In this document: piece after piece, positions 27,671-38,674 of the stretch | Position numbering within the stretch: position 1 is the stretch's first letter | Layout of the letters: each line of letters opens with the position of its first letter | Assembly (NCBI GenBank): GCA_963709075.1 | Contig: CAVPUY010000014.1 | Location: 930,001 to 994,000 of the forward strand | Length of the DNA: 64,000 nt | Origin: Palsa-506 sp963709075 | GTDB taxonomy: Bacteria; Actinomycetota; Actinomycetes; Streptosporangiales; Streptosporangiaceae | Reading direction: 5' to 3' | Program-made: the position numbers and the translations under genes | The notes under the pieces: generated by a model | What the model saw: only the letters and a program-made list of their open reading frames with translations | Told to the model about the DNA's origin: nothing | Databases searched by the model: none

Positions 27671-29151
27671 TTACCCGCCTGCCCGCGACCTGAACCGGCC
27701 CGGGGCCAGCCGCGCTAGCCCGGCCCGGCCGGCTCGCGGCACCGGCAGCGGGTGCCGCAGCGCGGTCAGCGCAAGCAGCACGATGGCGCAGGTCCAGCCG
27801 AGCGGCGCGACGGACACCGGCTGCCCGGCCGCGCTGACCTGCTCGGGCAGCGCCCCGTCCGGCGTGCGGTGGGCGGCCAGCCAGCCCAGCCACGCCGTGG
27901 CGGCGGCCCGGCGCCCGGACGCCGCATCGTAAAGCGCGAAGAACCCGGTCGCCGGGGTCCACGCGGCGCTCCGGTCTCCCCGCCAGGTGGTGCCGGGCAG
28001 GATCCCGCCGTCGGGCAGCGTCAGCGCCCCGGCCGCCCGGGCGACGGCGGCGCTGACCGCCGGGCTGGCCCGCCCGAATGGCGGCCCGAGGAAGGTGACC
28101 GCCGCATCCGGGCCGTTCAGCATGGCGTCGGCGGGCGGCCCGGCCTGCCGGCGCCGGACCCGGCGCCGAACAGGGCGAACCATGCCCGCGGGCCGCCAGT
28201 GGCCGTGGGGAACTGGTCAAAGCCCGGCCCGAACGCGGCCTCGATCCCCCGGTCCAGCCGTGCCGCCGACTGTGCCCACCGGCGGGAGTCGCTGACGTCG
28301 CCGAGGCCGGCCGCCAGCCGGGCCGCCGCACGCAGGCCGGCCAGCAGCGGGGCGGCGGTGCCGATCGTCGGCTGGGTCACCCGATCCTCCCAGTAGTCGG
28401 GGGACGGCGGCGGCAGCCCGCCGGGCGACAGCGCCGCGGCGCCCGCATCTGCCGCCCGCCGGACCGCCAGCCACAGGCCGGCCAGCGCGCGGCGCGCGGT
28501 GGCGGTGCCTGGCTGCTCGGCGTACCAGACCCAGACCGCCCACGGGAACCAGCCGTCGTCGTCAAGCTCGGTCCTAAGCCCGGGTCCGCACCGGCGCCCC
28601 AGCCAGCGTGTACCTGGCGGCGAAGCGGCCGGAAGGGTACTGGACCCGGGCCAGGAACCGCAGCATGCGCAGCGACTCGGCGAAGTGGCCGGTGGCCGCG
28701 AAGGCGGCGGCCGCCCAGCTTGAGTCGCGGGGCCATGCGTACTTCCAGCGCTCGTACCAGGCGGCTGCCATCGCGCCGTCCGGCCGGGTCAGCAGCCGCA
28801 GGTCGGTGAGCGCGTCGGCGGCCATGCGCGCGCTGGGCCGGGGTGCTGCCGGGCACCGTGCCTGCGGCCAGCCAGCGCCGGTCAGCAGCGCCGAGCACCT
28901 TCCTCGCCAGCGAGCGCGGGCCCGGGCGGCACCGCCAGGATGCCGCCCGGCGCGGCGCGATCCGCGGTGATCCCGCCGGTGAGCAGCCGCGGCGGCGGGG
29001 CTGCGCAGGCGGTGACGGCGGTGGCGGCGAGTGCGATCCCCAGGGCGCCGGCGAGATTCTGGCCAGCCTCGTCCTTGGATGCATGCACCGCCGCCCCGGT
29101 CCGGACATCCGCGGCCGGCCAGCCAACGTGGTGGATCGCGCGATCGCTCAC
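27671..29151 (-). pseudogene. GH15-family (glucoamylase-like) lipoprotein, several frame breaks
   Basis: Fragments in different minus-strand frames add up to an (alpha/alpha)6 glycosidase-like protein. A lipoprotein signal peptide (LGIALAATAVTAC, 28882-29151) is followed by AAWYERWKYAWPRDSSW, DDDGWFPWAVWVWYAEQPG, SPDYWEDRVTQPTIGTAAPL and the tail VAPLGWTCAIVLLALTAL. The WPRD and DDDGW..W motifs are typical of GH15 proteins such as glucoamylases and trehalases. At least three frame changes are needed (near 28830, 28575 and 28150). The break density is too high to trust as a working gene. It would have been exported and cell-bound. Substrate unknown. Confidence 0.6.
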
Positions 29152-29706
29152 CTTGGGAGGTGGTCGCTCGCGAGATTCATCACCTTGGACGGAGCGTGCC
29201 GGGCTGTCCAGAAGCTAGTGTCAGGTTGAGACGAGCTTACCCGCTGACGACGCTATTTCATGATCATGGATGATTCGCGTGCTGACCCCACCGCAAATTA
29301 TCCGTGATCCTAGTAATTCGTACCATGCCACGCACCGTTGACTCGTCATTTAACGGCCTATGTCCGGGGACTGGGTAACCTTTATTGTCGGACCTGCTCG
29401 ACGGCCATAGAATTGCCGATGTGAAGATCAAGCGTGCCAAGTCGAAGTACGCACTGATCAGCTGCGCACGGTTCATTTCGCGTCCCGGCCGGATTCATAC
29501 CGGTCAAATGCGCACGCAGCACCTGCGTACAGATCAGGTGCGCCGAGACCAGGTGCGCACGGACCACGGGTGCACCGGCAGCCTGCGCACAGGCCACCTG
29601 CGCGCAGATCAACCGCGGCACGCTCGGGCAGCGGTGCCGCGTTTGCGCTGCGGCGGGCGGCCTGCGGCAGTCAGGCCGGCCTGGTGGCAGGCGGGAGGGC
29701 TGAGCC
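29152..29706. other. Divergent spacer between two broken genes
   Basis: 555 bases. 29220-29400 is relatively AT-rich and includes the palindrome CATGATCATG near 29260, fitting promoters for the flanking genes. 29500-29600 has loose repeats of GCGCACGGACCAGGTGCG type. A plus-strand frame runs through this part but has no recognisable product. Nothing else seen. Confidence 0.35.
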
Positions 29707-31557
29707 ATGCACACGGGAGCGGGCCTGATGGCGGCCGGCCGAGGCGGCCGGGTGCCCGGGCGGCGCTGGCCGGGCTGGCCGCGCTCGTGGCGCTCGGCCG
29801 TGGTGGCGGCGGCCGGCGTCGCGCTCACCAGGCACAGCCTGAGCGATGTATCGGCAGCGGCCGGGGGCGCTCCGCAGCCGCAGGTCACGTCCCGGCGCCG
29901 GGATCCAGGCTGCCAGCCCGGCCGGAGCAGCCGGCGGCGGCGCGGGCTGCCGCCGGGCCGCCGCGGCGGCGGCGGGGCGGCCGCCGCGGCCGGCTTAGGC
30001 ACGCGGGCAGGCGCGACCCGGCCAGGGCCGGACGGCGCGCGGGCGTCCTGGGTGGTCGCGGAGAACAGCCGGTTAGGCACCACGGCGTGGCGAATCCGCC
30101 ACCCGAAGGGCCACATTGCCGGATTTGCCAATCGGACCTATGCCCGGCAAGGTCAGCGGATGAAGCTGTATGTCACGACCGCCGCGGCCAGATTCCGCGC
30201 CGAGGCATTCCGGATGGGATATTACCGGGGAACCGGCGCCCGGCTGATATGGACAGTCCGCGGAAATCGCCGGAAAGTGCCAGCCGCGGCTGCCCGGTGA
30301 CGGCCGGCATCAATATGGTGGCGTGCGACAACTGGCGGCCTTCGGCCGCATTCACGGTGTCCGCCGCGTTCGTGCCGGGCGACTACCTGATCAAGCTGGT
30401 CGGCACGCGGCGGGCAGCAGAGCTACGTGCCGCTGACGGTCTGGGATCCGGCAAGCCGGGCCACGTACGTGGTGCAGAACGACGTGCTCACCTGGCAGGC
30501 GTGGAACCCGTGGGGCGGCTACGACTACTACCAGGGCCTGGGCAGCTGCCCGGCCGGGGAGTATCCGTTGTGCTCCAGGGCGCGGGTGGTGTCCTTCGAC
30601 CGGCCGTACGGGGCCGAGGACGGGTCGGGGAACTTCCTGAAGCTGGAGTACCCGCTGGTCCGGTTCGCCGAGAAGCACGGGCTGGACGTGACCTACGCGA
30701 CCGACCACGGCGATCGCCCAGCATCCGCGCTTCCTGCTGCATCATCGCGCGCTGCTGTCCCTCGGCCATGACGAGTGCTGGTCGCTGGCCGGGCGGACAG
30801 CCGCGGTGGCCGCCCACGACCGCGGCATGAACATCGTGTTCTTCGGGGCCAGCCCGATCCTGCGGCACGTCCGGCTGCGCGGTTCGCCGCTCGGGCCCGG
30901 CCGCGAGGAAGTGGACTACCGGGACGCGCGGGCCGATCCGCTCGCCGGGAAGGCCAGCCCCCTGCAGGTCACCGGCAACACCTGGGGATCGCCGCCAACC
31001 GACTGGCCGGAGAGCGGCTTCGTCGGCGAGATGTACGCGGGTTTCCTCGAGCCCGGGCCGTCAGGTCAGCCTGGTGGTGGCAGACGCCTCATCCTGGGTG
31101 TACCGGGGGACCGGCCTGCGGGACGGGTCAGCCGTGCCCGGGGTGGTCGGCGCGGACGGTCGACCACTTCTACGCGGCGATGATCCACCCGGCCAACGTC
31201 CAGGTGCTGGCGCACTCGCCGATCCCGCTGGGCCTGGGCCAGACGGAGATCGGCGCGTTCTACTCGGACATGACGTATTACACCGATTCCCGCGGCGGGG
31301 CGGGAGTGCTGGACACCGGGACGAGCAACTGGATTCCCGCCCTCGGCCACGACCGCAGCGGCTGCGCCTCCCGCCGCCAGCGGGCCGGCCATGGCGCGGT
31401 AACGCACTGCGCGTCCGAGGTCATCGGCCGGATCACCGGCAACATCCTGCGTGCCTTCGGCGGCCGGCCCGGCCGCCCGGCGGCATCCGTCCGTCGCCAA
31501 CTGGCAGCAGGTAACCGGCCAGTGACGCCGCCCCGCCCCGCTCGCCCCGGCCCGTAA
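29707..31557 (+). pseudogene. N,N-dimethylformamidase beta-subunit-like protein, about five frame breaks
   Basis: An exported-looking N-terminus is followed by pieces typical of the dimethylformamidase large-subunit C-terminal family: NSRLGTTAWRI, FRMGYYRGTGARLIW, VPGDYLIKLVG, SYVPLTVWDP, WNPWGGYDYYQGLG, LKLEYPLVRFAEKHGLDVTY, LHHRALLSLGHDECWS, MNIVFFGASPILRHVRL, VVADASSWVYRGTGLRDG and SDMTYYTDSRGGAGVLDTGT. They occupy frames 1, 0, 1, 2, 0, 1 in turn, with breaks near 30275, 30415, 30720, 31050 and 31150. Between breaks the protein is well conserved, which argues for recent damage or sequence error. Family members hydrolyse amides, but many relatives are uncharacterised. Confidence 0.6.
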
Positions 31558-31860
31558 CGCCTGGCCCTGCCCGCCCCGCCCCGCCCGCCCTGCCCGGCCC
31601 GCCCGGCCGGCCCGGCCCCGGCCCGCCCTGCCCGGCCCGCTCGCCCCCGGCCCGCCCCGCCCCACTCGTCCCGGCCGGGGCGGCCAGGCCCGCGCTGCCC
31701 GGCTCGCCCCCGGCCCGCCTTGCCCGGCCCGCTCGCCTTCGGCCCGCCTCGCCCCACTCGCCCCTGCCCGGCCCGCTCGCCCCCGCCCGCCCCACTCGCC
31801 CCGCCCCACTCGCCCCGCCCCGACCCCGGCTTGCCCCGCCCCGGGCCCGCCCCGGCCCTT
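31558..31860. repeat. C-rich low-complexity tract
   Basis: About 300 bases made almost only of runs such as CCCCGCCC, GCCCGGCC and GCTCGCCCCC on the plus strand, so the minus strand has many closely spaced G-runs. Loose 20-30 base units recur. It lies between the end of the dimethylformamidase-like gene and the convergent phosphatase gene. Long frames through it encode only Gly/Arg/Ala or Pro/Ala stretches and are not believable genes. Confidence 0.7.
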
Positions 31861-31862
31861 GG

Positions 31863-31924
31863 CAACCCGATGAATGTGGCAATCACTGGCACCCAACCCA
31901 ATGAAAGTCACATCCATCGGGTTG
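31863..31924. repeat. 62-bp palindromic repeat, copy 1
   Basis: The left arm CAACCCGATGAATGTGGCAA pairs with the right arm (complement begins CAACCCGATGGATGTGACTT), giving near-dyad symmetry over the whole 62 bases. It is the same length and end structure as copies at 40307-40368 and 40415-40476. Located in the spacer between two convergent genes. Confidence 0.75.
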
Positions 31925-31935
31925 CCGTCGCCGGG

Positions 31936-32055
31936 TGAGCTGCCGCGGGGTGAGCTGCCGCGGGGCGAGCTGGCGGGGGGTGAGCTGGCGGGGGGTGAGC
32001 TGGCGGGGGGTGAGCTGGCGGGGGATGAGCTGGCGGGGAATGAGCTGCCGCCGGT
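31936..32055. repeat. 15-bp tandem repeat, about eight copies
   Basis: Copies of tgagctggcgggggg and variants (c/g at two positions) run head to tail up to the 3' end of the SpoIIE-type phosphatase gene. The unit is a multiple of three and would read GELAG on the plus strand, but no gene there is credible. It probably arose by slippage. Confidence 0.8.
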
Positions 32056-32061
32056 CTGTCC

Positions 32062-34123
32062 TCAGCGGCGGGGGATCGCCTGCTCGGACCAGACCACCTT
32101 GCCCGCCGATGTCCGCCTGGTGCCCCACCGCTGGGCCATCTGGCTGACGACCTGCAGTCCGCGGCCGCGCTCGTCCTCGTTGCCCGGGTTCCGTAGCCTG
32201 GGCAGCGCCGCGGAATTGTCCAGCACCTCGCAGACCAGCCCGCCCTCGAGGACCAGCCGCAGCCCGATCGTGCCCTGGGCGTACCTGACCGCGTTCGTGA
32301 CCAGCTCGGAGACCAGCAGCTCGGTGACCGGGATGAGGTCGGAGAGCTCCCAGCGGGTCAGCGGCCGCCGGATGAGCCCGCGGGCGCGGCGCGCCGACGT
32401 CAGCTCGGGCGGCAGCGTCCAGCTGACGTGCCGTTCCGGCGCGAGCCGGCTCAGCCTTGCGATCAGCAGCGCGATGTCGTCGCGCTGGTGATCCGCGTAG
32501 ACGCTGGCCAGCGTCGCCCGGCAGAGATCCTCCAGCGGCCGGCCGGCGGCGCCGGGGCCGAATATCTCGCCGAGCAGCCGCAGTCCCTCGTCGATGTCGC
32601 GGGTCCTGTTCTCCACCAGGCCGTCGGTGTAGAGCACCAGCAGGCTGCCGTCGTCGATCTTGATCGACCTGCTCCGGATCGGCCCGGAGCCGACGCCGAG
32701 CGGCGGCGCCGGCGAGACGTCGAGGAACTCGACGGTGTCGTCCGGCCGCACAAGCAGCGGCGGCAGGTGGCCAGCCGACGCGACCTCGAGCGTTCCGGAC
32801 ACCGCGTCGAAGATCGCGTAAACGCAGGTGGCGAAGTGCGGCTCCCGCTCGCCGAGCTCGTGCATCAGCTCGTTCAGCTGCTGCAGGGTCTGCGCGGGCG
32901 GCATCTCCAGCATGGCCAGGGTGTGGATGGCGGTCCGCAGCCTGCCCATGGTGACCGCGGCGCGCACGCCATGCCCGGCTACGTCGCCGACGACGAGCGC
33001 GACCCGCCCGCCGGGCAGCGCGATCGACTCGTACCAGTCGCCGCCCACCTCGATCATCTTGCTGCCCGGCAGGTAGCGGTGCCGCACCTCGACCGATGAC
33101 GGCGCGGACAGCCCGGTCGGCAGCAGGCTGCGCTGCAGGGTGAGCGCGGTGGCGCGTTCCCGGCTGTACCGGCGGGCGTTATCGATGAAGATCGCCGCCC
33201 GGGTGGCGAACTCCATCCCGATCTCGGTGTCGTAGGCGTCGAACCGGCGGTAGCCCTCGCCGCGGGTGCAGACGAAGAAGCCGAGCGTGACGTCCCGCGC
33301 GATCAGCGGCAGCAGCAGCATGGACGTGCCGGACAGCAGCCTGGCCACCGGCCTGCGCAGCCAGGACGTGGCGATCCGGGTGGCATTCGCGTCGCCGAGG
33401 TTCGGCTCGCGGACCGGCTGGCCGGTGTCCATGCACTGCGTATAGGGCGTGCCCGGCGGGTAGCGCAGGATCTCGCCGGTCGGGAAGGCCGCGTCCCAGC
33501 CGGGATCACCGTCGTCGTAGGCGACGGCGAGCCGCCGCAGCAGATGCGAGCCGTCCGGCGAGTCCATCGGCATCTCGTCCCCAGCCGACCAGGCTCTCCA
33601 GCAGCAGCAGCCCGGCCGAGTTGGCGAAGTGCGGGACCACGATGTTGACGAACTCGCGCGCCAGCTGGTCGATGTCCAGCGCGCCGCCGATCCGCTTGAA
33701 CGCGCCGTCGAGCAGCGCGTGCCGCATCACCGCCGGGTCGAGGAACCGCCCCTCGGACGGTGGCGGGATGCGCAGCAGCGCAAGCGCGGCGAGATTGGGG
33801 TCGTTGGACCGCATGGGCTGCAGCGTGACCACCGAGTCGACGTGCCCGCCGGGGCCGGTCAGCAGCGCCAGGACCGCGGTGCCCTCGCGGTCGGCCAGGG
33901 CCGCGTTGAGCAGGCCGTCAAGTGTCGCCGCATGCGCGGCCGGATCGGCGAGCAGGCTGCTGATCTCGGCACCGAGCAGGGCATCGCGCGGAAATGCGAG
34001 GATATCCGCCGCATTGCGGTCATGCTGGATGATGCGCCCGGTCTTGTCGATGCCGAAGATCAGCGTCCGCGCCGAGGCGTTCGACAGGAGCGCTGACATC
34101 TCCGTGGTAATACCGGACGTCAC
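32062..34123 (-). CDS. PAS-GAF-SpoIIE phosphatase with C-terminal anti-sigma-type ATPase domain (one frame break)
   Basis: A multi-domain signalling protein of about 685 residues: N-terminal PAS-like domain (TLIFGIDKTGRIIQHDRNAA), a GAF domain (TSMLLLPLIARDVTLGFFVC), the SpoIIE PP2C domain (GGDWYESIALPGGRVALVVG, DVAGHGVRAAVTMG, SAGHLPPLLV, VLYTDGLVENRTRD) and a HATPase_c domain (LVSELVTNAVRYA). Such proteins both phosphorylate and dephosphorylate partner-switching regulators. The N-terminal part is in another frame, with the break near 33580. Start GTG 34123 has GGAAGGGGG 8 nt upstream. Stand-alone gene. Confidence 0.85.
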
Positions 34124-34355
34124 GGCAAGCGCCCCCTTCCGCTGCGGTCGTCGGCTGATCAACCAATTATGGAACAGGTCCGCCCATATTGAGAAAGAAC
34201 GGGCTGTTGGCCTACGGTGTCTCGGAGTCCCCGTGCCTACCGGGCGGGCTCAGCCTGCCCGAGCGCATGCTGCAGCGTGCTGGGCGCGACCCCCGCGGCT
34301 GCCCGGCCGGCCCGGACATCTTGGCAGGTCCGGTGCGGAAAGGCGAGGAGGAGGA

Positions 34356-36001
34356 ATGGCAGCCGCGCGTGCCGGCGTGATCGTGGCGGGAGCCGGGCCG
34401 ACCGGGCTGGCGCTTGCGTCGGAACTGGCGCTGGCCGGCCTGCGATGCGTGGTGCTCGAGCGGCGGCAAGGGTTTCGGGCCGATTCCACGGGCGATCTGC
34501 CTGCACGCCAGGAGCATGGAAATGCTCGACCTGCGCGGCCAGGCCGAAGGATTTACCGAGGCCGGGCTCGCCGTTCCGTCTTTTCCGCTCGGCCCGCGCG
34601 GCGCGGCGATCAGATTCGGCCGGCTCGATTCAGATTTCCCGTACCTTCTCGATATCCCGCAGAGCCAGATCGAGAGCCTGCTCGCCGCCAGGGCCGCCGA
34701 ACTCGGGGCGGAAATCCGCTGGTCGTCCGAGATCGTGCGGATCGAGCAGGACGACGACAGAGGCCCGGGTAACGCTGGCCGACGGCCGGACCGAGCGGGC
34801 TGACTACGTGGTGGGCTGCGACGGCATCCGCAGCTTCGTCCGGCGCAGCCTCGGCATGCCGTTCCCTGGCGCGCCCAACCCCGGCTCGGTGATCCTGGCC
34901 GACCTGAGCCTTGACGGGCTGCCGATGACCGACGCCTACGGCGACCTGTCGGAGAACGGCATGCTGCTGGTCTTCCCGTTCCGTGACGGGACGTGCCGGA
35001 CGGTGCTCTATGACTACCGGCGGGCGGACGTGCCGGTGACCGAGCCGGTGACCCTGGACGAGGTGCGCACCAGCCTCGCGCACGTCACCGGGCAGGACTT
35101 CGGCCCGCGGGACATGTACTGGTCGGGCCGGTACCGCAGCGAGAGCCGGCAGGTCCCGGCTTACCGCCAGGGCCGGGTCCTGCTGGCCGGAGACGCGGCG
35201 CACACCCATTCGCCGGCCGGCGCCCAGGGCATGAACACCGGCCTGCAGGATGCGGTGAACCTGGGCTGGAAGCTCGGCGCGCGGCTGGCTGGCTGGGCGC
35301 CGGACTGGTTGCTCGACTCCTATCACGCCGAACGGCACCCGGTCGGCGCCGCGGTCCTGGCGCTGACCGGGCGGCAGTTCCGGCTGAACACGGCCAGTAC
35401 GACGCGGCGGCGGGCCGTCCGCTGGGCGGCGCACCGGCTGATCGCTCCGCTGCCGCCGGTGCAGTCATGGCTGGCCAGCACCTACTCGGGCGTCGCTATC
35501 CGGTACCGGCCGGCCCCGGCCAGTTCCCGTTACAGCAGAAAAGCGGCTAGCCGGCTGGCAGTGCACCAGCTAGCCGGAGCGCGGCTGCCGCGCGGCCGGC
35601 TGACGCTGCCGGACGGCACAGGCGTGCGGCTGTACGACCTGTTCAGCGAGGGCAAGTTCGTGCTGCTCGAGGCGGCCGCGGGCCCGGCCGCCGCGGCTGG
35701 CGGCGAGGCGCTGCCCGGCCATGTCAGGCTGGTGCGGTACCGGCACTGCGCCGGGACGCGGCTGCCGGCCGCGATGCTGGTCCGGCCGGACGGGTACATA
35801 GCCTGGGCATCCGACGAGCGCGAGGCCGGCGCTGCGCGGCCGGGCCGCCGTGGCCGCGTGGTGCAGCCGGCTGCGGCCGCGCTCGGTGCGGGCGGCCGCG
35901 CTGACCAGTCGGCGGCCGGCGCCATGGTTAACGCACGCCAGCCGGCGGCGCAGGCCCGCGCAGCCAGGAGGATGCCACCATGCCAGGCCGACCGCGGCTG
36001 A
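34356..36001 (+). CDS. FAD-dependent aromatic monooxygenase-like protein (two frame breaks)
   Basis: Class A flavoprotein monooxygenase with the FAD motif VIVAGAGPTGLALASELALA at the N-terminus, the DG motif ADYVVGCDGIRSFVRRSLG, and the second FAD motif GRVLLAGDAAHTHSPAGAQGMNTGLQDAVNLGWKL. A thioredoxin-like C-terminal domain follows. Frame changes are needed near 34470 and 34757. The ATG 34356 follows GAGGAGGAGGA. The end is uncertain: the frame runs to 36001, overlapping the ribokinase start by 22 bases, but the last 40 residues are low-complexity. Relatives hydroxylate phenols or polyketides; the substrate is unknown. Confidence 0.78.
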
Positions 36002-37076
36002 CCGTCATCGGCAGCCTGAACATGGACATCTCGGTCTCCGTCAGCCGGCTGCCCGGCCCCGGCGAGACGGTGCTTGGCGCCTGGGCGGTCATCGGGCCGG
36101 GCGGCAAGGGCGCCAACCAGGCGGTCGCGGCGGCGCGGCTGGGCGGCGCCGTGCGGATGGCCGGCTGCGTCGGGCGACGGACGAGTTCGGCGGCCAGATC
36201 ACGGCCGCGCTCGCCGCCGAGGGCATCGACCTGGCGCCGGTACGGGCCGTCCCCGGCTGCGCCACCGGGCTCGCCCTGATCACGGTGGACGCGGCCGGCG
36301 AGAACATGATCACGGTCGCGCCCGGGGCGAACGGCCAGGCCGGCGCCGCAGGAGGCCGCGGCGGCGCTGGCCGGGCTCGCCGACCTGCTGGTGCTGTCCG
36401 CCGAGGTTCCCGCGGCGGCGCTCGCCGCGGTGCTCGGCGGGATAGCAGTGCCCAGCGGGGGGCCGTGGCCGGCGGGGGACTGCCCGGCAGTGGTGCGGTG
36501 CCCGGCAGTGGTGCGGTGCCTGGCGGTGGGCGCGGTGCCCGGCAGTGGTGCGGTGCCTGGCGGGGGAGCGTCCGGCGGGGGAGCGGTGCCAGCCAAAGCG
36601 GGCGGCGGCCGCCCTGCCTGCTGAACCTCGCCCCGGTGCCGGACGGGGCGGCGGCGCTGCTGGCGGCCGGCGTTGACTGGCTGGTGGTCAACGAGTCGGA
36701 GGCCTCGGCGCTGCTTGGGCGCGCGGTGGCTGGCCTGCGGGATGCGGCGGACGCCGCGGCCGGCCTGGCCGCCCTGGGCGCCCGGCATGCGGTGGTCACG
36801 GCGGGCGCGCACGGCGCCGCGCTGGCCGGCCAGGCGGGCACCGAGACCGTGCCCGGGTTCAGCGTCCGCAGCGTGGATGCCGTCGGGGCCGGCGACGCGT
36901 TCGTGGCCGCGCTCGCCGTGACGCTGGCGGCCGGGGTGGCCCCGGCCGCCGCGCTGCGGGCCGCGTGCGCGGCCGGCGCGACGGCGACCACCAGCCCGGG
37001 CGCCCAGGCGGCGCTGCCCGGGCCGGCCGAGATCAGCGCCGCCACCGGCGAGCCCTGGCCCGTGCGGCCCGGCTAG
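35980..37076 (+). CDS. rbsK: Ribokinase-like PfkB-family sugar kinase (frame broken)
   Basis: N-terminus LTVIGSLNMDISVSVSRLPG and GPGGKGANQAVAAARLGG are the ribokinase substrate motifs. ITVAPGANGQ, LLNLAPVPDGAAALLAAGVD, VVNESEASALLG and the catalytic anion-hole motif SVDAVGAGDAFVAALA complete the family. The ATG start is clear. Frame changes are needed near 36170 and around 36345-36605, the latter within a Gly/Val/Pro repeat tract (GCGGTGCCTGGCGG-type units) inserted in mid-protein. The conserved ends suggest a recently intact gene. It phosphorylates ribose or a related sugar. Confidence 0.8.
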
Positions 37077-37175
37077 GCTGCGGCCCGAATCCTGTTCGCG
37101 GGAGTCTGACGGCACGGTGCCGGAAACTTCCCGTGATCATGAGGCAAGCGAGCGGCCCGGCGCGGGCGGCGGCCC

Positions 37176-37971
37176 TCAGGAGTCCTTGGCCGGCTCGCCG
37201 TGGCTGGCGTTGGCCCGGCCACGGCCCCAGTAGGCCTTCGGCGAGACCTGGCCCGCGTCCAGGCCCCGGCCGGCCAGCACCTCGCGGAGCCTGGCCACCA
37301 CCCGCGCCTCGCCCAGCAGGTACGCATGCCCCTGGCCGGGCGGCAGCGGTACCTGCGCGGTGGCCGCCGCCAGCGCGGCCGGCTCGCCGGCCGGACCGCC
37401 TGCCCGGTGCAGCCAGGTGACGTGCGTGCTGGCCACGGCGTGCAGGTCCTGCTCGTCTTCTGGACCGGGGATCTCGAGCAGCACCCGGGCCTGGGCGCCG
37501 CAGGGCAGCGACTCGGCCATCCGGAAGATCGCCGGCAGGGCCGACTCGTCGCCGACGAAGAGGTGCCAGTCCGCCCCCTCCGCCGTCGTGATCTTTCCCC
37601 GCGGCCCGATCCCCTCGATCTTGTCTCCCGGCCGGGCCGCCCGCACCCAGCGCTCGCCCGGTCCGTCGCCGTGCAGCACCACGTCGAGAGTGACGGTCTG
37701 GCTGGCCTGGTCCAGGTCGCGGATCGTGTATCGCCTGCGGACCGGCCGGTTGCCCTCGACGCCGACGAGCAGCATCACGTCCTGGCCGGGCGGCATAGCC
37801 GAAGCCGGCCAGCTGCGGCGCGGTGAGCCGCAGGCGGCGCATGTGCGGGGTCAGCTGCCCCGTCTCGGTGACCTCAAGCGACAGCCGGGACGTGCCCGCC
37901 AGCGGCCCGGCAAGCACCGCGAACGGGTCGTCCAGGGTCGCGGATGATATGTCCGGCGCAGCATCAGCCAT
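37176..37971 (-). CDS. Siderophore-interacting FAD-binding protein (SIP family), one frame break
   Basis: A ViuB-type flavin reductase that releases iron from ferric siderophores in the cytoplasm using NAD(P)H. The N-terminal segment (RLSLEVTETGQLTPHMRRLR) is in one frame and the rest (PPGQDVMLLVGVEGNRPVRR, YTIRDLDQ, FVGDESALPAIFRMAESLP, YLLGEARVVARLREVL, KAYWGRGRANASHGEPA) in another, with the break near 37797. RRYTIRD is the FAD-binding motif. Convergent with rbsK. No siderophore biosynthesis or uptake genes are adjacent. Confidence 0.82.
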
Positions 37972-38166
37972 GAACAGTCAGCCTTTCCGCAGTCTGCGAG
38001 ATCAGCGCGGGCGGCAGCCCGCGGACAGTGTCAACGCCGCCGGGATGCGGCAGCTTCCCGGCGGTGACCCGGTCCATGCTCGCAGGCCGGGGAGGCCAGC
38101 AGGCGGCGGGTGCGACGCGGCGAAAGCCGTTTGCGGCCAGGACGGGCTGGCCGGCACTATGGCCCT

Positions 38167-38568
38167 ATGCCTGACCTGTCGAATCCGGCCGGCCTGCACG
38201 AGACGCCCGGCTATCACCATGTGACCACTGTCCAGGCGGCGCGGCTGGTGTTCCTCGCCGGGCAGTGCCCGCTTGACGAGCAGGGCGAGCTGACCGGCCC
38301 GGGGGACCTGGCAGCTCAGGTCGGGCGGGTAGCCGACAACATCGGGATCGCGCTGGCAAGCGCCGGGGCGACACCGGCCGACGTGGTCCGCACCGTGATC
38401 TACGTTGTCTCCGCCGAGCAGCCGGTCCTCGCCGAGGTGTGGCGCCTGCTGCGCGAGTCCCCGATCGCGGCGGCGCTTGAGTCGGCGAGCACGCTGCTCG
38501 GCGTGGCGCAGCTCGGCTTCACCGGCCAGCTAGTCGAGATCGACGTCACCGCGGCACTGCCCGGCTGA
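38167..38568 (+). CDS. RidA (YjgF/UK114) family protein
   Basis: A 133-residue RidA-fold protein; family members hydrolyse reactive enamine/imine intermediates of amino-acid catabolism or related compounds. GYHHVTTVQAARLVFLAGQCPLD, VGRVADNIGIALASAGATPADVVRTVIYVV and GVAQLGFTGQLVEIDVTA match the family. The key Arg of canonical RidA (R105 region, xxRxxV) is not obvious near the C-terminus, so it may belong to a Rid subgroup with another activity. ATG 38167; weak ribosome-binding site. Short hairpin after the stop. Confidence 0.85.
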   Translation: MPDLSNPAGLHETPGYHHVTTVQAARLVFLAGQCPLDEQGELTGPGDLAAQVGRVADNIGIALASAGATPADVVRTVIYVVSAEQPVLAEVWRLLRESPIAAALESASTLLGVAQLGFTGQLVEIDVTAALPG

Positions 38569-38596
38569 TCCTCCCGGGCGGCATTCCCGGCTGATC

Positions 38597-38617
38597 CTCC
38601 CCGGTCGCCCCGGGGAG
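38597..38617 (+). terminator. Hairpin after the RidA-family gene
   Basis: CTCCCCGG - 5-base loop - CCGGGGAG, an 8-bp perfect stem 29 bases after the stop, without a T-run. A direct repeat cccggctgatcctcc precedes it. Confidence 0.4.
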
Positions 38618-38674
38618 CGCCGACGGCGATAGTGTGAGCAGCCAGGTCTGGGGTGGCATGAGGAGTGGCTGTCA

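Noticed and set aside
31066..31917. Long Gly/Arg/Ala minus-strand frames through the C-rich tract
   Set aside because: Pure low-complexity translation of the repeat; no start, no conserved part except the dimethylformamidase shadow.
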